Positions 18,975 through 29,845 of a DNA stretch of 64,000 bases are shown piece after piece. Under the pieces are notes generated by a model that worked only from the letters and a program-made list of their open reading frames with translations, searched no databases and was not told the origin of the DNA. Each line of letters starts with the position of its first letter. Position 1 is the stretch's first letter. The DNA comes from Trichopria drosophilae (Eukaryota > Arthropoda > Insecta > Hymenoptera > Diapriidae). A program made the position numbers and the translations under genes. Location of the stretch: NCBI GenBank assembly GCA_030407085.1, contig CM059582.1, positions 85,963,501 to 86,027,500 on the forward strand, written 5' to 3'.

Positions 18975-19647
18975 GTGTTTGGGGTTGGGGTGAAGTCTGT
19001 ATGGATTACTATTACTGCTCTTGCACTTTTAATGTGATATTTACGGACCCAAAACTTCTTGTGTATCGGGCTGAAATATAGTATAGTAGTAGAGAAAAAA
19101 AACTTTTAATTTCCAAGCGAGCCGCCCGGAGGCAGCGGGGTCGCCGGTGTCGGCGGGGACGTGCAAGGGAGGTTTTGGGTTTCCGGTCTTGCGACCGGAG
19201 TCCCCATGAGGGGCCTCAACAATTTGTACCCTACTTACGTAGTAGCGCACGTAAAGATTCCAAAAAGGTGACACTAGCCGAACGGTGTGGTTGGAGTTGC
19301 GACCGTCGGGGACATCTATCACAACAGTGCCCCGCCTATCAGGCCTAACCTAGATCTAATCCACTATACGGGCGTGTTGTTGACCGGTTAAGTTGACCTT
19401 ACCCCGGTCAGGTATCCTACTCCCTTATCGGTTATTTGAACTTCTTTCTCTTTTCTAGGACAACACGAATGAATTCTGTTATATTAACGTTAGGTTCTAT
19501 TAAAAAGGTGAAATTACAGTGATATCAAAATCGGATCGATGTAGTCATGCATCGATCACCATGTATTATTTAATTATGCTTGCCCCTCCGCGTCTGGTGA
19601 CGGGCCGACATGAAAGCGGCCGTTGTTGTTCCAGGGGCCATAGATTC
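18975..19647. other. 3' flank of the first gypsy element
   Basis: The LTR of the gypsy element should lie about here, but I could not match it to a copy on the other side (22,000-23,000). No gene is supported. Confidence 0.3.
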
Positions 19648-19966
19648 TCAATTTCGGCGTGGCCTTAGGCCCGGTCGCCGCTCAAACATGGGCCCCGGGG
19701 CGGCTTTTACTCGCGGTCCCGGAGGATTTCGTGGGCGTCCCCGACGACTTGGTACTTCGGGTAGGTTTTCCCTTTGAGATTCCCTAGCCGTTTCGGGGCT
19801 CCAACTGTTCTCCGTCGGAGGTGGTGGGGGGTTACTGCGTAAGTGTTTTGGGGGTCGACCACGGCGACACCCTCTTTGGGTACTGGGGGCTCTGTGGGGG
19901 GTGTACGAGCTGTTAAGCACGGGGGTTCACTGTCTCGTCGTACAGGTTCGAGATCCACGGGGTCCT
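19648..19966 (-). pseudogene. C-terminal tail of gypsy copy 1 pol, out of frame
   Basis: After a G16 run (19,987-20,002), which codes for the Pro stretch, the main frame stops. In another frame the minus strand reads a basic tail with two AT-hook-like motifs (RRGRPPKH and RRGRPRNP) and ends FERRPGLRPRRN. The related copy ends in a comparable tail (RRVGRPKKSP...NLRSRTNQ), so this is the displaced C-terminus. Slippage in the homopolymer is the likely cause, in the genome or in sequencing. Confidence 0.6.
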
Positions 19967-21556
19967 TTACCTTTTTGAAGCTTCCTGGGGGGGGGGGGGG
20001 GGCTCATCCTCCGGAGCGTGGTAGGCTTTTAAGTATTTGATATGGGCTCTTGGGTGTCTACGGCTGTCTAGGTCATCCAGTTCGTAGACTACTGGGGAGA
20101 TAATTCGAAGAATTCGGTGGGGGCCGCTGAACTTTGGCGCGAGCTTCGCGGCGAATTTCTGGGCACTAGAGGAGAGGAAACGCACGCGGCGCATGACCAG
20201 GTCGCCGACTCGGTATTCTACTTCGCGCCGGTTGCGGATGTAGTACTGAGCCTGGCGTGCCGCAGCCCGCTCCAGGTTGCGATGTACCCAGTCATGAATG
20301 AGGGGCAATCGCTTCATGCGGTCGCACCAAAATTCAGGGTTGGTAGGAAGGGACAAGGGGGGAGGGGGAATATCTTTGCGCAGGTTTCTCATGGGGTTAC
20401 GACCATAGTTCAGGAACGCGGGGGTCATTTGTGTGGAGGATTGAACAGCAGTGTTCATGGCAAACGCTAATTCGGGAAGATGCACGTCCCAGTCACGATG
20501 GTCATGCGATACGAATGCGCTCATCATCGTTTTAAGAGTTCGATTGACTCTTTCGACCGGGTTGGCCTGTGCATGGTACGGCGGGATAGGGGTGGGGGTG
20601 ATACCTAAATCCGCGAGGTGAGAAGATATATGCTTGTTAGCGTATTGTTTGGCGTTGTCCGTCAGAAAATATTTCGGGCAACCCCATCGGTTTATTACTA
20701 GGCTATCAAAAGCATCCATAATCGCGGGACCAGTAGCCGCGCGAAGGGGTTTCATCTCGATGTATTTCGTGAACATGTCCTGAAATACGACTACAAATTG
20801 ATTTTGCTTCTCAATTCCAAAATCGGGGCGTTGCAATACGGGGGTGTGGGTGAAAGAGTCACGTAGCGCTTCAAACGCTTTCTGTTGCTCCTCTCCCCAG
20901 GTCCAGGGGGTGCCTTTGGTCAAAAGCTGCGACAGAGGAACGCGATCATGGGAGAAATTTGGGAGGAAACGGGAGTACCACCCCTCCATTCCCAAAAAGC
21001 GGCGGAGCTGCTTGACGTTGGTAGGTGGGGGAAATTGCAAAATGGGGGCGGTTGTCTCCGGGTCGGTTTTCAAGCCGTCTTTATTGAGCACGAAGCCAAG
21101 GTATTTGACCTCTTCCCGGAAGAACTCGCTTTTCTCTAGATTTAACTCCAAACCAGCGCGTTTGAGGGAGGTTAATACGACTTCTAGATAACGGAAGTGG
21201 TCCTCCTCATTGTCCGTAGCGATGATGATATCGTCTAGGTATGCGAAGACGTGGGGTTCCCACGCAGGATCAATGAGGCGATCCACTAACCGTTGGAAGC
21301 TGGCGGGGGCGTTGGTAAGGCCAAAGGGCATACGTTTGAATTGGAAGAGTCCACGGCCTGGAACTGCAAAGGCCGTGATGGGTCGACTCTGGGGCGCAAC
21401 GGGGACCTGAAAATAGGCCTGACTGAGGTCTAGCGTGGTGATACACCGAGCGCGACTCAGCCCAGCCAGTATTCTGTCCATGGAGGGGAGGGGGTAGGCG
21501 TCCTTAGATAGGTGGCATTGAGCGACCCATTGAGGACATTCCCAATTATTGGGCAA
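19967..21556 (-). pseudogene. Gypsy copy 1 pol: in-frame RT-integrase fusion
   Basis: A 529-residue open frame. Residues about 12-247 are reverse transcriptase palm and thumb, with the active site FAYLDD (YLDD at 21,230-21,241), FGLTNAP and RRFLGM. At about residue 247 (near 20,815) it passes directly from RPDFG into KQNQFVVVFQDMFTKY of integrase; the related copy has roughly 245 residues of RNase H and integrase start between these points. Integrase keeps the second Asp (FLTDNA) and the Glu (ANPVERVNR) but has lost the first Asp and the zinc domain. It ends with a GPHRILRI module and a Pro run. It cannot replicate alone. A long open frame after such a deletion is unusual. Confidence 0.85.
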
Positions 21557-21559
21557 CTT

Positions 21560-21969
21560 ATCGCCTCGTAAAGGGTAAAAGGGGGTAAGTTACCCCGGCC
21601 ATCCACCGCGGGTTCCCATACATCTTCCGTGTCGGGGAACCGTGCTTTGATGGTATGGCGAGCGAGACGATCGCAAATAGCGTCCATGGACCCCGAAATC
21701 AGGATCCCTGCTCGATCACATCTTCTTAGAAGGTCGCGCAGGTCCACGATAGCGCGCACTTCCTCCCGGATGGCTATTTGCTGATCCGGGGTGGCTACCC
21801 TTAGTGCCAGGGCTCGCGAGGGGGAGACATTGGTCGTTGTCGCCATATTGAGTGACGGTGCCGTTGTGACTGTCACCATGGTCGACGTAGTAGTGGGGGT
21901 CATGATTGTGGGGGCAACTGCCCCCATTCCGGGGTAATTGCCGGGTGGGGGAGTACCGGTGGTATCCAT
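21560..21969 (-). pseudogene. Gag-like N-terminal part of gypsy copy 1
   Basis: It starts with MDTTGTPPPGNYPGMG and is rich in Thr, Pro and Met for about 60 residues. An Arg/Asp-rich helical region follows (REEVRAIVDLRDLLRRCDRAG), then DVWEPAVDGRGNLPPF. After about 21,575 the frame runs into RT-derived sequence in the wrong phase. It has no zinc knuckle. The identity as gag is inferred from its position before reverse transcriptase. A 25-base A run lies just upstream of the start. Confidence 0.55.
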
Positions 21970-21987
21970 TACTCCCGCAGTAATACC

Positions 21988-22012
21988 AAAAAAAAAAAAA
22001 AAAAAAAAAAAA
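21988..22012 (+). repeat. A25 homopolymer
   Basis: A run of 25 A directly upstream (minus strand) of the gag-like start. Length may be unstable or mis-called. Confidence 0.9.
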
Positions 22013-22062
22013 GAAAGCGAGATTATCCAGTGAGCCTATGCACCGGATACGAGGGGATAAGT

Positions 22063-22076
22063 GGGGGGGGGGGGGG
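22063..22076 (+). repeat. G14 homopolymer
   Basis: A run of 14 G in the leader of gypsy copy 1; one of several G/C runs in this window. Confidence 0.9.
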
Positions 22077-23400
22077 TTTGTCTCCGTCACACACGAGACA
22101 AAAACAAAAAAAAAATATAAAAAGAATTGATTTAATTAATCCCGGTCCCCTAGACCGAAGGAGGGGGAAACCCAGAACGCAGAGCCAAAAAAAAAATAAC
22201 GGTTTGACGTGCAGTATGCCAACGCCAAAATAGGAGAAAAGCAAAAAAAATTAACAAAAAAAAAGAAAAGGGGGGGGGGAGTGACAAATTCAAAACCAAA
22301 AAAAAAACAAACAAAAGAACGGGTTTCACCGCCTTGAGATCTCAATATCGGTTTTCGTGTACAAAAAAATTTTATCGAAACCACTATTCGTTTGTACTAA
22401 AGCATATGTAGATAAAAAAAAATAATACAAAAAGAACTTTAGCAATTACTCCAACCGCGAAAAATCCAAGTTCCAAAAAAACTACTAACTCGAAAACCGG
22501 TTTTCCTGTGTATATAATTATTAAATTATTATCACAGGTATCGGGGAATACTAAAGAGGAAGGTCACCATAGGGTGGCAAGGTCACTTCGAAGGTTTTTG
22601 TTAATTATTACCTTACGAACTCGGGTTGAAATAATGTGCTACTATTTGTAACTTTTATTTCGTTTTGGGTTTTCTGTATTCTGGGATTTGCTATTTATGG
22701 GTATTCGGGAAAGTTAAAATGGAATATTAAATATTATTAAATTCAAAAGTAGTCTAGTTATTTGGATTTTTCAAAATTATTATTCCGTGAATAATATTAT
22801 TATCAAGTTTATAATTGAAAACGATTTTCTTTTCAAAGCTGCTAATTATAGTACAACCGTACTGAGTCCCGACGACACGGGGACTCTGGTTTTTACTCTA
22901 AAAAAAAGGGGGAATTAAAAAAAAATAACAATTATCAAAGGGGATATGTTGGTATTGATATATATTTTAAAAGGGGAAATTACAAAATTGTGGGGGAGGA
23001 CTTTACTAATTATAATATAACAAAGATAATAAAAATAATACGCCGCGCACTGTACTTACTTTTGTTTCGGTATCTCGAGATTCGCACAATATATTACTAT
23101 TCACACACGAATACAATAATTGATTTTTGTACGCAATATAATTTTGATAATCAGTTGTTCGCCTTAACGGTTCACACAGAAGTGAAGTGAAGATGAAGAT
23201 GGTCTGGCCCGTTACCATCACGCCACAGCGTCAGTCCTGGATACTAACTTTCAGGGGACAAACAAAAAAGAAAGACAATTACGAATAAGGACGAATTTAA
23301 GACAACGTAAGGACAAAGACGGGGAACATAATTTTGGCAATGCTGGGAATAGTAGGGCAAGTCTAAGTTTTCAAAAAGGGGTGGGCGACTGAATGAGGTT
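22077..23400. other. AT-rich region with many A, T and G homopolymers
   Basis: It probably contains the leader and possibly the 5' LTR of gypsy copy 1, but I found no matching LTR. No gene, RNA or transposon could be assigned. Confidence 0.35.
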
Positions 23401-23407
23401 TCTGCAC

Positions 23408-23590
23408 GAGTGCGACGAACATTCGCTCGGCACTGGAAGGGGTAATGATATATGTAACGAGTGCGACAAGCGCAGACAATATTGATGACGAATTAGTAAT
23501 TGTACATTGGGGCATGAGTGCGACGAACGTCGACTCGATGAGCGCGACAGCAATAGTCTATTCCATGTATGAGTGCGACGAACGTCGACT
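23408..23590 (+). promoter_or_regulatory. Four spaced copies of a GAGTGCGAC motif
   Basis: GAGTGCGAC occurs near 23,408, 23,459, 23,515 and 23,570, about 51-57 bp apart. Two of the copies extend to GAGTGCGACGAACGTCGACT. It lies 250-430 bp upstream of the exon-like block at 23,844. Regular spacing suggests repeated protein-binding sites or a decayed tandem repeat; which one cannot be told from sequence. Confidence 0.4.
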
Positions 23591-23843
23591 ACGCGAATAT
23601 GGAAGGTAGACAGAGACGCTGTACAAATGAATTGACCAATAGGGACTGAGTTTGATCAAGATGGCCGACGAGTTGCGCGTAAAACTGCGCGATAGCCAGT
23701 CGACGGTGAACGACGACTGAAGTGACAGGTCGTCTCGGTTTTCGAGATTTTCGAGTGTTTTGAAGTGAATAATTTAAAGTTTGTGCGGGTTTTCGTGTGT
23801 GGTTCACTCCGGGTTCGAGTGCCAAAGGATCGGGTACAGGAGA

Positions 23844-23927
23844 ATGCAATCGGAGTCATCCTCTCGACGGCAACGGGAAAAGGAGTTTGGAGTTTTGGAG
23901 GAAGGCGAAAAAGGAGCAGCAATTACG
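23844..23927 (+). CDS. Putative small spliced gene, first coding exon
   Basis: On the plus strand an ATG at 23,844 opens a frame (MQSESSSRRQREKEFG...) that runs to a perfect donor GTAAGT at 23,928. Joined to the next exon it stays open and ends at a TGA, giving a predicted protein of about 47 residues, mostly charged. No family is recognised. It could be a short upstream frame in the leader of a longer transcript, a host gene, or part of a retroelement. RNA evidence would decide. Confidence 0.35.
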
Positions 23928-23993
23928 GTAAGTTTAAACTTTAATTAATAAGGACTATTTCTTTGTATAAGGATGGGTAAATTTATGTTTCAG

Positions 23994-24061
23994 GAACAGG
24001 ACGTCAGCCAGCAGCGATTCCGGCACGAGGAAGCAAACCATCGGAACAGCTGAGTGCACAT
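23994..24061 (+). CDS. Putative small spliced gene, second exon
   Basis: It follows an acceptor TTTATGTTTCAG ending at 23,993 and is followed by a donor GTAAGT at 24,062. The frame from the first exon continues as EQDVSQQRFRHEE and reaches TGA at 24,051-24,053. Confidence 0.35.
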
Positions 24062-24197
24062 GTAAGTATAGTGTTTACATTTGTTTAAATATATTCCTCT
24101 TCCATATATGCCTCTTCCTTGGACGATAACTTTACTTCACGACACTGACAGATTCTTTATTTAAAACAATTATGATTAATAATTTGTATGTTTACAG

Positions 24198-24346
24198 GTA
24201 TATCGAGTTCTTGGACAGCTGGAGAAGACGGGACGATGACACCAACGAGTTGACAGGACGAGCACCAACATTGGGGAACGGTTCCTGGGGATGGTTAAGT
24301 GGATTCTGACGGGACGATGCACCAATCTTCAGTCTTCTTTCTTGAG
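24198..24346 (+). ncRNA. Putative third exon, non-coding
   Basis: It is bounded by an acceptor TGTTTACAG ending at 24,197 and a donor GTAAGT at 24,347. It contains GACGGGACGATG twice (about 24,229 and 24,308). No long frame is present. The next exon, if any, was not found. Confidence 0.35.
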
Positions 24347-24885
24347 GTAAGTATTTTAGTTGGGAACGCAAGTAGACGGACTGCCTACTTTGTGTTACAA
24401 ATTCCCCCGGGCCTGACGAAAGTAGATTTTGAATACTACATAAAATTCTCGAATCGTCATACAATATAAACAAACTTAAAATCTAAACTTACATCATTTT
24501 CCGCTTTACGGTTTCACGATACGGCCTTCCGGGCTAAGGTAGAGGACTATCATATAAGGAAAGGATAAGATCGAGTGGAAAGAAGGAACATAATAATCGC
24601 AGATTGCCAACAAAAATTATTCTTATTATCAGATAAATGTGATATGATGCAAATATATGTACAACAAACAATAACAAAATATTTCCAATAATTATTTTTC
24701 CTGTTAACACTGGATCTCTAAATATTCCATTAATAATATCACAAACAACCAATAAGGGGGCATATTTTCAAAGTTTATACTGAACAAACAAAATAATACA
24801 CAAATAATTACAATGTTTACCAAAGTTAAGAAGCATATTATTAACAAAACATAAAAAAAATAAAATACTAAAAAGGTACTGCCAA
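24347..24885. other. AT-rich non-coding stretch
   Basis: No gene or repeat family is visible. Open frames on the minus strand are hydrophobic and AT-driven. Confidence 0.4.
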
Positions 24886-25216
24886 AAGGAACAGGCAATT
24901 AATAATAAAGGGTATTGCCGAAAGGAACAGGCAATTTAATAACAAGGGGATGCCGAAAGGAACAGGCGAAATAATAAAGGGTATTGCCGAAAGGAGCAGG
25001 CAATTAATAATAAAGGGTATTGCCGAAAGGAACAGGCGAAATAATAAAGGGAATGCTGAAAGGAACAGGCGAAATAATAAAGGGAATGCCGAAAGGAACA
25101 GGCGAATAATAACTAGGGAATGCCGAAAGGAACAGGCGAAATAAGGAAGGGATGCCGAAAGGAACAGGCGAAATAAGGAAGGGATGCCGATAGGAACAGG
25201 CGAAATAAGGAAGGGA
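24886..25216 (+). repeat. Minisatellite of 33-36 bp, about 10 copies
   Basis: Each unit starts TGCCGAAAGGAACAGGC and ends in an A/T/G spacer such as 'aataataaaggga'. Units at the right end (from about 25,150) are more alike and use 'aataaggaaggga'. It abuts the 3' end of the zinc-knuckle frame at 25,217. Confidence 0.95.
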
Positions 25217-26137
25217 TTATTGGGTGGTAGGGAAACGGGGTTTCAAGCAGGTTTTTGCCGAGTGTCCTTCCTGACGACACCTTTTGCATTTAAATCCCGG
25301 AGGGAAGGCATTCGGGTTTATCGAAGGTGAAGGTGAAGAGGGTAAGGATAAAGGACGGGGAATTTTTAGGGACATTAGGGCGGGGATTGATGAAATTACG
25401 GCCGCATGTGCCGGCCGTGAATTGTCGAATCCCGGGTGATTCGCCTTTTCGATGGCAGCTGCGACGGCTTGTATAGCCTGCCGTTCCATTCACACATGTG
25501 GTGGACATCGCGGTTGTCGCAAGGGGGCAGATCCCGACGGTGCAGGATGGTCGATGACCACCTTCTGGTCCGTCCTGGGGACCGTTACCCTGCGCTCGCT
25601 TATGGCCAGACTGGCCATAGCCGGCACCATTCGGCGGTAATTTTTGGATTTAGGAGAAGGAATGGGAGATTGAATGGGGGTATATGGCAGGGAAGGGTGT
25701 TTAGGAGGAGGTGAAGATTGTTGTAGGGGTGAGGAAATAAGAGGAGATAATGGTCTAGTAGGAGTATGAAGGGGTGAAGGTTTAGGAGGAGTTGGAGATC
25801 TAGAGATGGGTGAAGGAGTTATAGGCGATGAAGGTCTAGAAAGGGGTGAAGGTTTAGGAGGGCCGGCAAAGAAGGAGAAAGGTCTAGGGGGAAGAGGAAT
25901 AGGGTTAAAGGAGGTGGGAGGGATTTGGATGAAGGGTATGTTGGGGGAAAATTAAATGGGGAAGTGGGGTCAGGAGTAGGAGCGGGGTAGTTTTTTGAAA
26001 CAAAGTAGGAGCGGCTGGCAATCCGTTCCAGTTGCGGAGCCTGCGGAACCGGACTCCATTTCGGGGCCACGTATTCTGGCCGCTCCGTATTTCGGCTCCT
26101 TGGCCCGAAACGCGCTCGCCTCATTGGCATTCTTCCT
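25217..26137 (-). pseudogene. Pro-rich frame with CCHC zinc knuckle, after gypsy pol
   Basis: Read on the minus strand, a consensus acceptor (TATTGTTTTAG) lies a few bases before the ATG at about 26,137. The frame starts MPMRRARFGPRS, enters a long Pro/Ser/Lys-rich part made of units like PSPLSRPSSPITPSP (in another frame after a shift near 25,930), then RRMVPAMASLAISER. A TGA follows near 25,490, then MERQAIQAVAAAIEKA, and it ends with a CCHC knuckle CKRCRQEGHSAKTC. The knuckle suggests a Gag-type nucleic-acid binder. It lies directly 3' of gypsy copy 2 pol on the same strand, not upstream as gag should. It may be gag of a separate truncated element or a post-pol accessory frame. Confidence 0.5.
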
Positions 26138-26217
26138 AAAACAATATAATTTATTCATAAATTATCTATTCATAGTTCTCTATTTCCGTCCAACTTCTAC
26201 TCTATATTATTTTTATC

Positions 26218-29200
26218 CTATTGATTGGTTCTTGAACGAAGATTATATTTACGGGGTTCATTTACGGGTTGATCTATGGGGTTATATGTCGGATAGGTAA
26301 TGGGTGATTTTTTTGGTCTACCCACTCTTCTTTTTGGAGGAAGATTGAATAGAGGGGGTATTTCTTGGGTAATTTGTACGGTATTAGGGGTTTCTTCATT
26401 TCTACTCATAATCGGATTTTCATTACTTGGGCCGGAAAAATTATTATTAACGGGTGTATCAGGGGTCACATACAATTTCAAATCCTTGATATGTACTTTT
26501 GGATTTCTCCGAGTACTATTATCTTCAATCTCATACACAACCGGGGACAATACTTTAATAATTCGAAAGGGGCCGGTAAATTTGGGTGCTAATTTAGCTG
26601 CAAAATTTTGAATTCCGGACGACAGAACTCTAGTTCTTCTCATTACTAAATCATTTATTTTAAAACGGGAGTCTACACGATTTCTATTATAATATTGGGC
26701 TTGTCTTTTTGCAGCTTGCTCTAAATTCTTTCGAACCCAATCATGAATCAACGGTAATCGTTTTATTCTATCTCTCCATGCCGTGGGGTCATTACTATTA
26801 AGGGTGACTGGGTCATTATTACGGATACTTCGGGCCGGACGGGGATTGCGACCAAAATTTAAGAAGGCAGGGTCATTTGGGTGGAGGCTTGTACTGACGT
26901 ATTCATGGCAAAGCAGAATTCATTTAAGTGCAAATCCCAATCACGATGATCCATACCAACAAAAGAGGAAATCATCGTTTTTAGGGTTCTATTGGCACGT
27001 TCCACAGGATTCGCTTGGGGATGGTAGGGGGGTGTTGGGACTTTGGAGATACCTAGCTGCTGTAAATGATGATCCAAGTACTTATTATCAAATTCTTTTC
27101 CATTATCGGGGACAAAATATTTTGGGCAACCCCAACGATTGACCACTAAAGAGTCCAAAGCATTCGATATTGCCAATCCTGTGGCCGATCGAAGGGCTTT
27201 TGCCTCCACATACTTGGTAAATAGGTCCTGAAAAACAACTATGTACTGATTCTGATGTTTACTGGGGGGAAAGGGACCCATTAAATCGGCAGCTACGGTA
27301 CTCCAGGGATATTCCGTAGTTCTTTCTCGCATCAAACCTACAGGAGGGCGTTGGGATACTTTCTGGCGTTGGCATTCAGAACATCGAGCGACATATTTGG
27401 CCACATCATGAAAGATGCCAGGCCAAAAGAAGTCTTGTATCAAACGTTGATACGTTTTGTCGACTCCTAAATGACCAGACTGTGGGTTATCATGGGCATC
27501 ACTTATGGCACGAAGACGGGATTCTGAGGGCAATACTAACTTCCAAGCATCAAAGTCTTCCACGGCGGGCTCTATAACAGGGTGAGGGCGATGGTAATAT
27601 ATCTTATCTTCAACTATCTTCCAATTAGGGTACTTAAATGGGAATTCTCTAATATTATTCATTTTATCTTTATACCAATTATCTTCGGGATCTCCTATCG
27701 CAAAAAGGGCGGCATCAAAAGAATCATACATTCGGGAAAGGGCGTCCGGCACTACATGGAGGGATCCTTTCCTATGAATTATCTTCATTTCATACGCCTG
27801 TAAGGCCAGTGCCCAACGAGCCAATCGTCCCGTCGGATCACGTAAATTTCTTAACCACTGTAAACTACTGTGATCTGTGATCACGTCAAAGGTGGTTCCC
27901 TCAATGTAGGGCCTGAACTTTTTTACTGCCCATAACACAGCTAGACACTCTCGCTCCGTTACTGTGTATTTCCGTTCCGCCGCAGTCAATACTCGACTCG
28001 CAAAAACAATGGGATGTTCAAATCCGTCTATTTCCTGGGTCAGAACGGCACCTACAGCAACGTCGATAGCGTCTGTCTGGACTGAAAAGGGTAATTCAAA
28101 ATTAGGACGGGCTAAAACAGGAGTACAGGTAAGGGAATAACGGAGGGTATCGAAGGCTTGTTGTTGTTCAGCTCCCCAGTGCCAGGATGCATTCTTCATT
28201 AGGAGCTGTGTCAACGGGACTCGATCTCTAGATAGGTTAGGGAGGAAACGGGCATACCAACCAACCATTCCCAGGAATCGGCGTAATTGTTTCAGGGTAG
28301 TAGGAGGGGGGTATTTCAAAATAGGGGTTATTTTATCTTGATCCGCTTTTAACCCGTCCTTGCCTATGACGTAACCCAGATATTTAACCTCGGAACAGAA
28401 GAACTCACTTTTTTGTTGATTTATATCTAAACCAGCTTCAACTAATGTTTTCAAAACAATCTCTAAATACTTAAAATGTTCGTCTTCCGATTCTGTGGCT
28501 ATTATTACGTCATCTAGGTAGGCAAAGACATGGGGTTCCCAAGCAGGATCAATGAGTCTATCCATTAGCCTTTGGAAGGTGGCAGGGGCATTTGTTAATC
28601 CAAAAGGCATTCTCTTAAATTGAAACATGCCTCTTCCTGGGACGGCGAAGGCGGTGATTGGGCGACTACTGGGTTCTACGGGGACCTGGAAGTATGCTTG
28701 GCTTAAATCTAATTTGGAAACACAACGGGCACGACGCATTGCTGATAAAATACGTTCCATATTAGGGATGGGATACGCGTTTTTCAAAGTTACTTTATTT
28801 ACATCTCTATAATCTATACAAAATCTATGCTTACCGTCGGCTTTGGGGACAATTACTGGGTTACTCATCCACGGGCTCATAGATTTTTCAATTACATCCT
28901 CACTTAACATTTTATCAACTTCCGTTTGCGCAATTCTCAACATATAACGGGATAACACACGGGGTTTTTGTCGAATAGGGGGATGATTTTGCACATTGAT
29001 AGTATGCTGGGCTAGGTGGGTATGGGTTAGGACTGGGGAATGGGATACGGGAATTAATCGGGTTAATAGTTCATTAAGTCTTTTCTCTGCATAAAATGAT
29101 GGTTTTATTAAACCGGCACAATCATAAATAAGTTGGACGGGAATCATACCAATATTTCTACCGAATTTACGAAAAGGGCCGTTTTTAGTTTTCCATATTC

Positions 29201-29343
29201 CTCTCTCATAATCAATCTTAATTCCAAATAATTCTAAAAAATCTATTCCTAAAACGCATGTATAACTAAGGGGGGCTACTCTCACATCTAGCAATTGGAC
29301 ATCATTATCTAATTTTATTTCTAGGGACACGACTCCTCGCAAA
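26218..29343 (-). pseudogene. Ty3/gypsy pol, copy 2, nearly complete
   Basis: Polyprotein of protease end, reverse transcriptase, RNase H and integrase, read right to left. The protease C-terminus (GIDFLELFGIKIDY, about 29,240) is present but its DTG active site is lost at the 29,343 junction. Reverse transcriptase has PWMSNPVIVPK, LDLSQAYFQVP, FGLTNAP and FAYLDD (YLDD at 28,509-28,520). RNase H has VQTDAID, TERECLAV and ITDHSSLQW. Integrase has the HHCC zinc domain (HDNPQSGH, CSEC) and D-D-E residues in AADLMGPF, PDNGKEF and NPVERANR. A one-base deletion near 26,870 shifts the frame. Beyond it the GPF module and basic tail (RRVGRPKKSP...) run to a stop at 26,218. Copy 1 is a relative, not a recent duplicate. 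Confidence 0.9.
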
Positions 29344-29346
29344 GGG

Positions 29347-29845
29347 CCCCCCCCCCCCCCCACCCCCCCCCCCCCCCACCCCCCCCCCCCCCCACCCCCC
29401 CCCCCCCCCACCCCCCCCCCCCCCCACCCCCCCCCCCCCCCACCCCCCCCCCCCCCCACCCCCCCCCCCCCCCACCCCCCCCCCCCCCCACCCCCCCCCC
29501 CCCCCACCCCCCCCCCCCCCCACCCCCCCCCCCCCCCACCCCCCCCCCCCCCCACCCCCCCCCCCCCCCACCCCCCCCCCCCCCCACCCCCCCCCCCCCC
29601 CACCCCCCCCCCCCCCCACCCCCCCCCCCCCCCACCCCCCCCCCCCCCCACCCCCCCCCCCCCCCACCCCCCCCCCCCCCCACCCCCCCCCCCCCCCACC
29701 CCCCCCCCCCCCCACCCCCCCCCCCCCCCACCCCCCCCCCCCCCCACCCCCCCCCCCCCCCACCCCCCCCCCCCCCCACCCCCCCCCCCCCCCACCCCCC
29801 CCCCCCCCCACCCCCCCCCCCCCCCACCCCCCCCCCCCCCCACCC
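29347..29845 (+). repeat. Perfect 16-bp array, A plus fifteen C, about 31 copies
   Basis: Single A residues fall at 29,362, 29,378 and every 16 bases to 29,842, each separated by 15 C, with no variation visible. The opposite strand is G15-T. It separates the truncated gypsy protease from the satellite. Long Gly/Trp/Val frames across it are artefacts of the repeat. Such a sequence would form G-quadruplex or i-motif structures; the perfect regularity also raises the question of a sequencing or assembly artefact. Confidence 0.95.

Larger units (their letters stand above)
19648..21969 (-). mobile_element. Deleted Ty3/gypsy retrotransposon, copy 1
   Basis: It reads, right to left, a gag-like start, the palm of reverse transcriptase, the second half of integrase and a basic tail. 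Two internal stretches are missing relative to the related copy at 26,218-29,343: gag end, protease and RT fingers, then RNase H with the integrase N-terminus. It is GC-richer than its neighbour, and its proteins are clearly diverged from that copy. No LTR pair or target duplication was found, so the outer limits are those of the coding parts. Confidence 0.8.

Noticed and set aside
19041..19322. 93-residue minus-strand frame in the flank of gypsy copy 1
   Set aside because: No family blocks, no splice or start context, and nothing to distinguish it from chance.
24886..25216. CRISPR-like array
   Set aside because: The spacers between the repeated blocks are themselves near-identical. This is a minisatellite in a eukaryotic genome.
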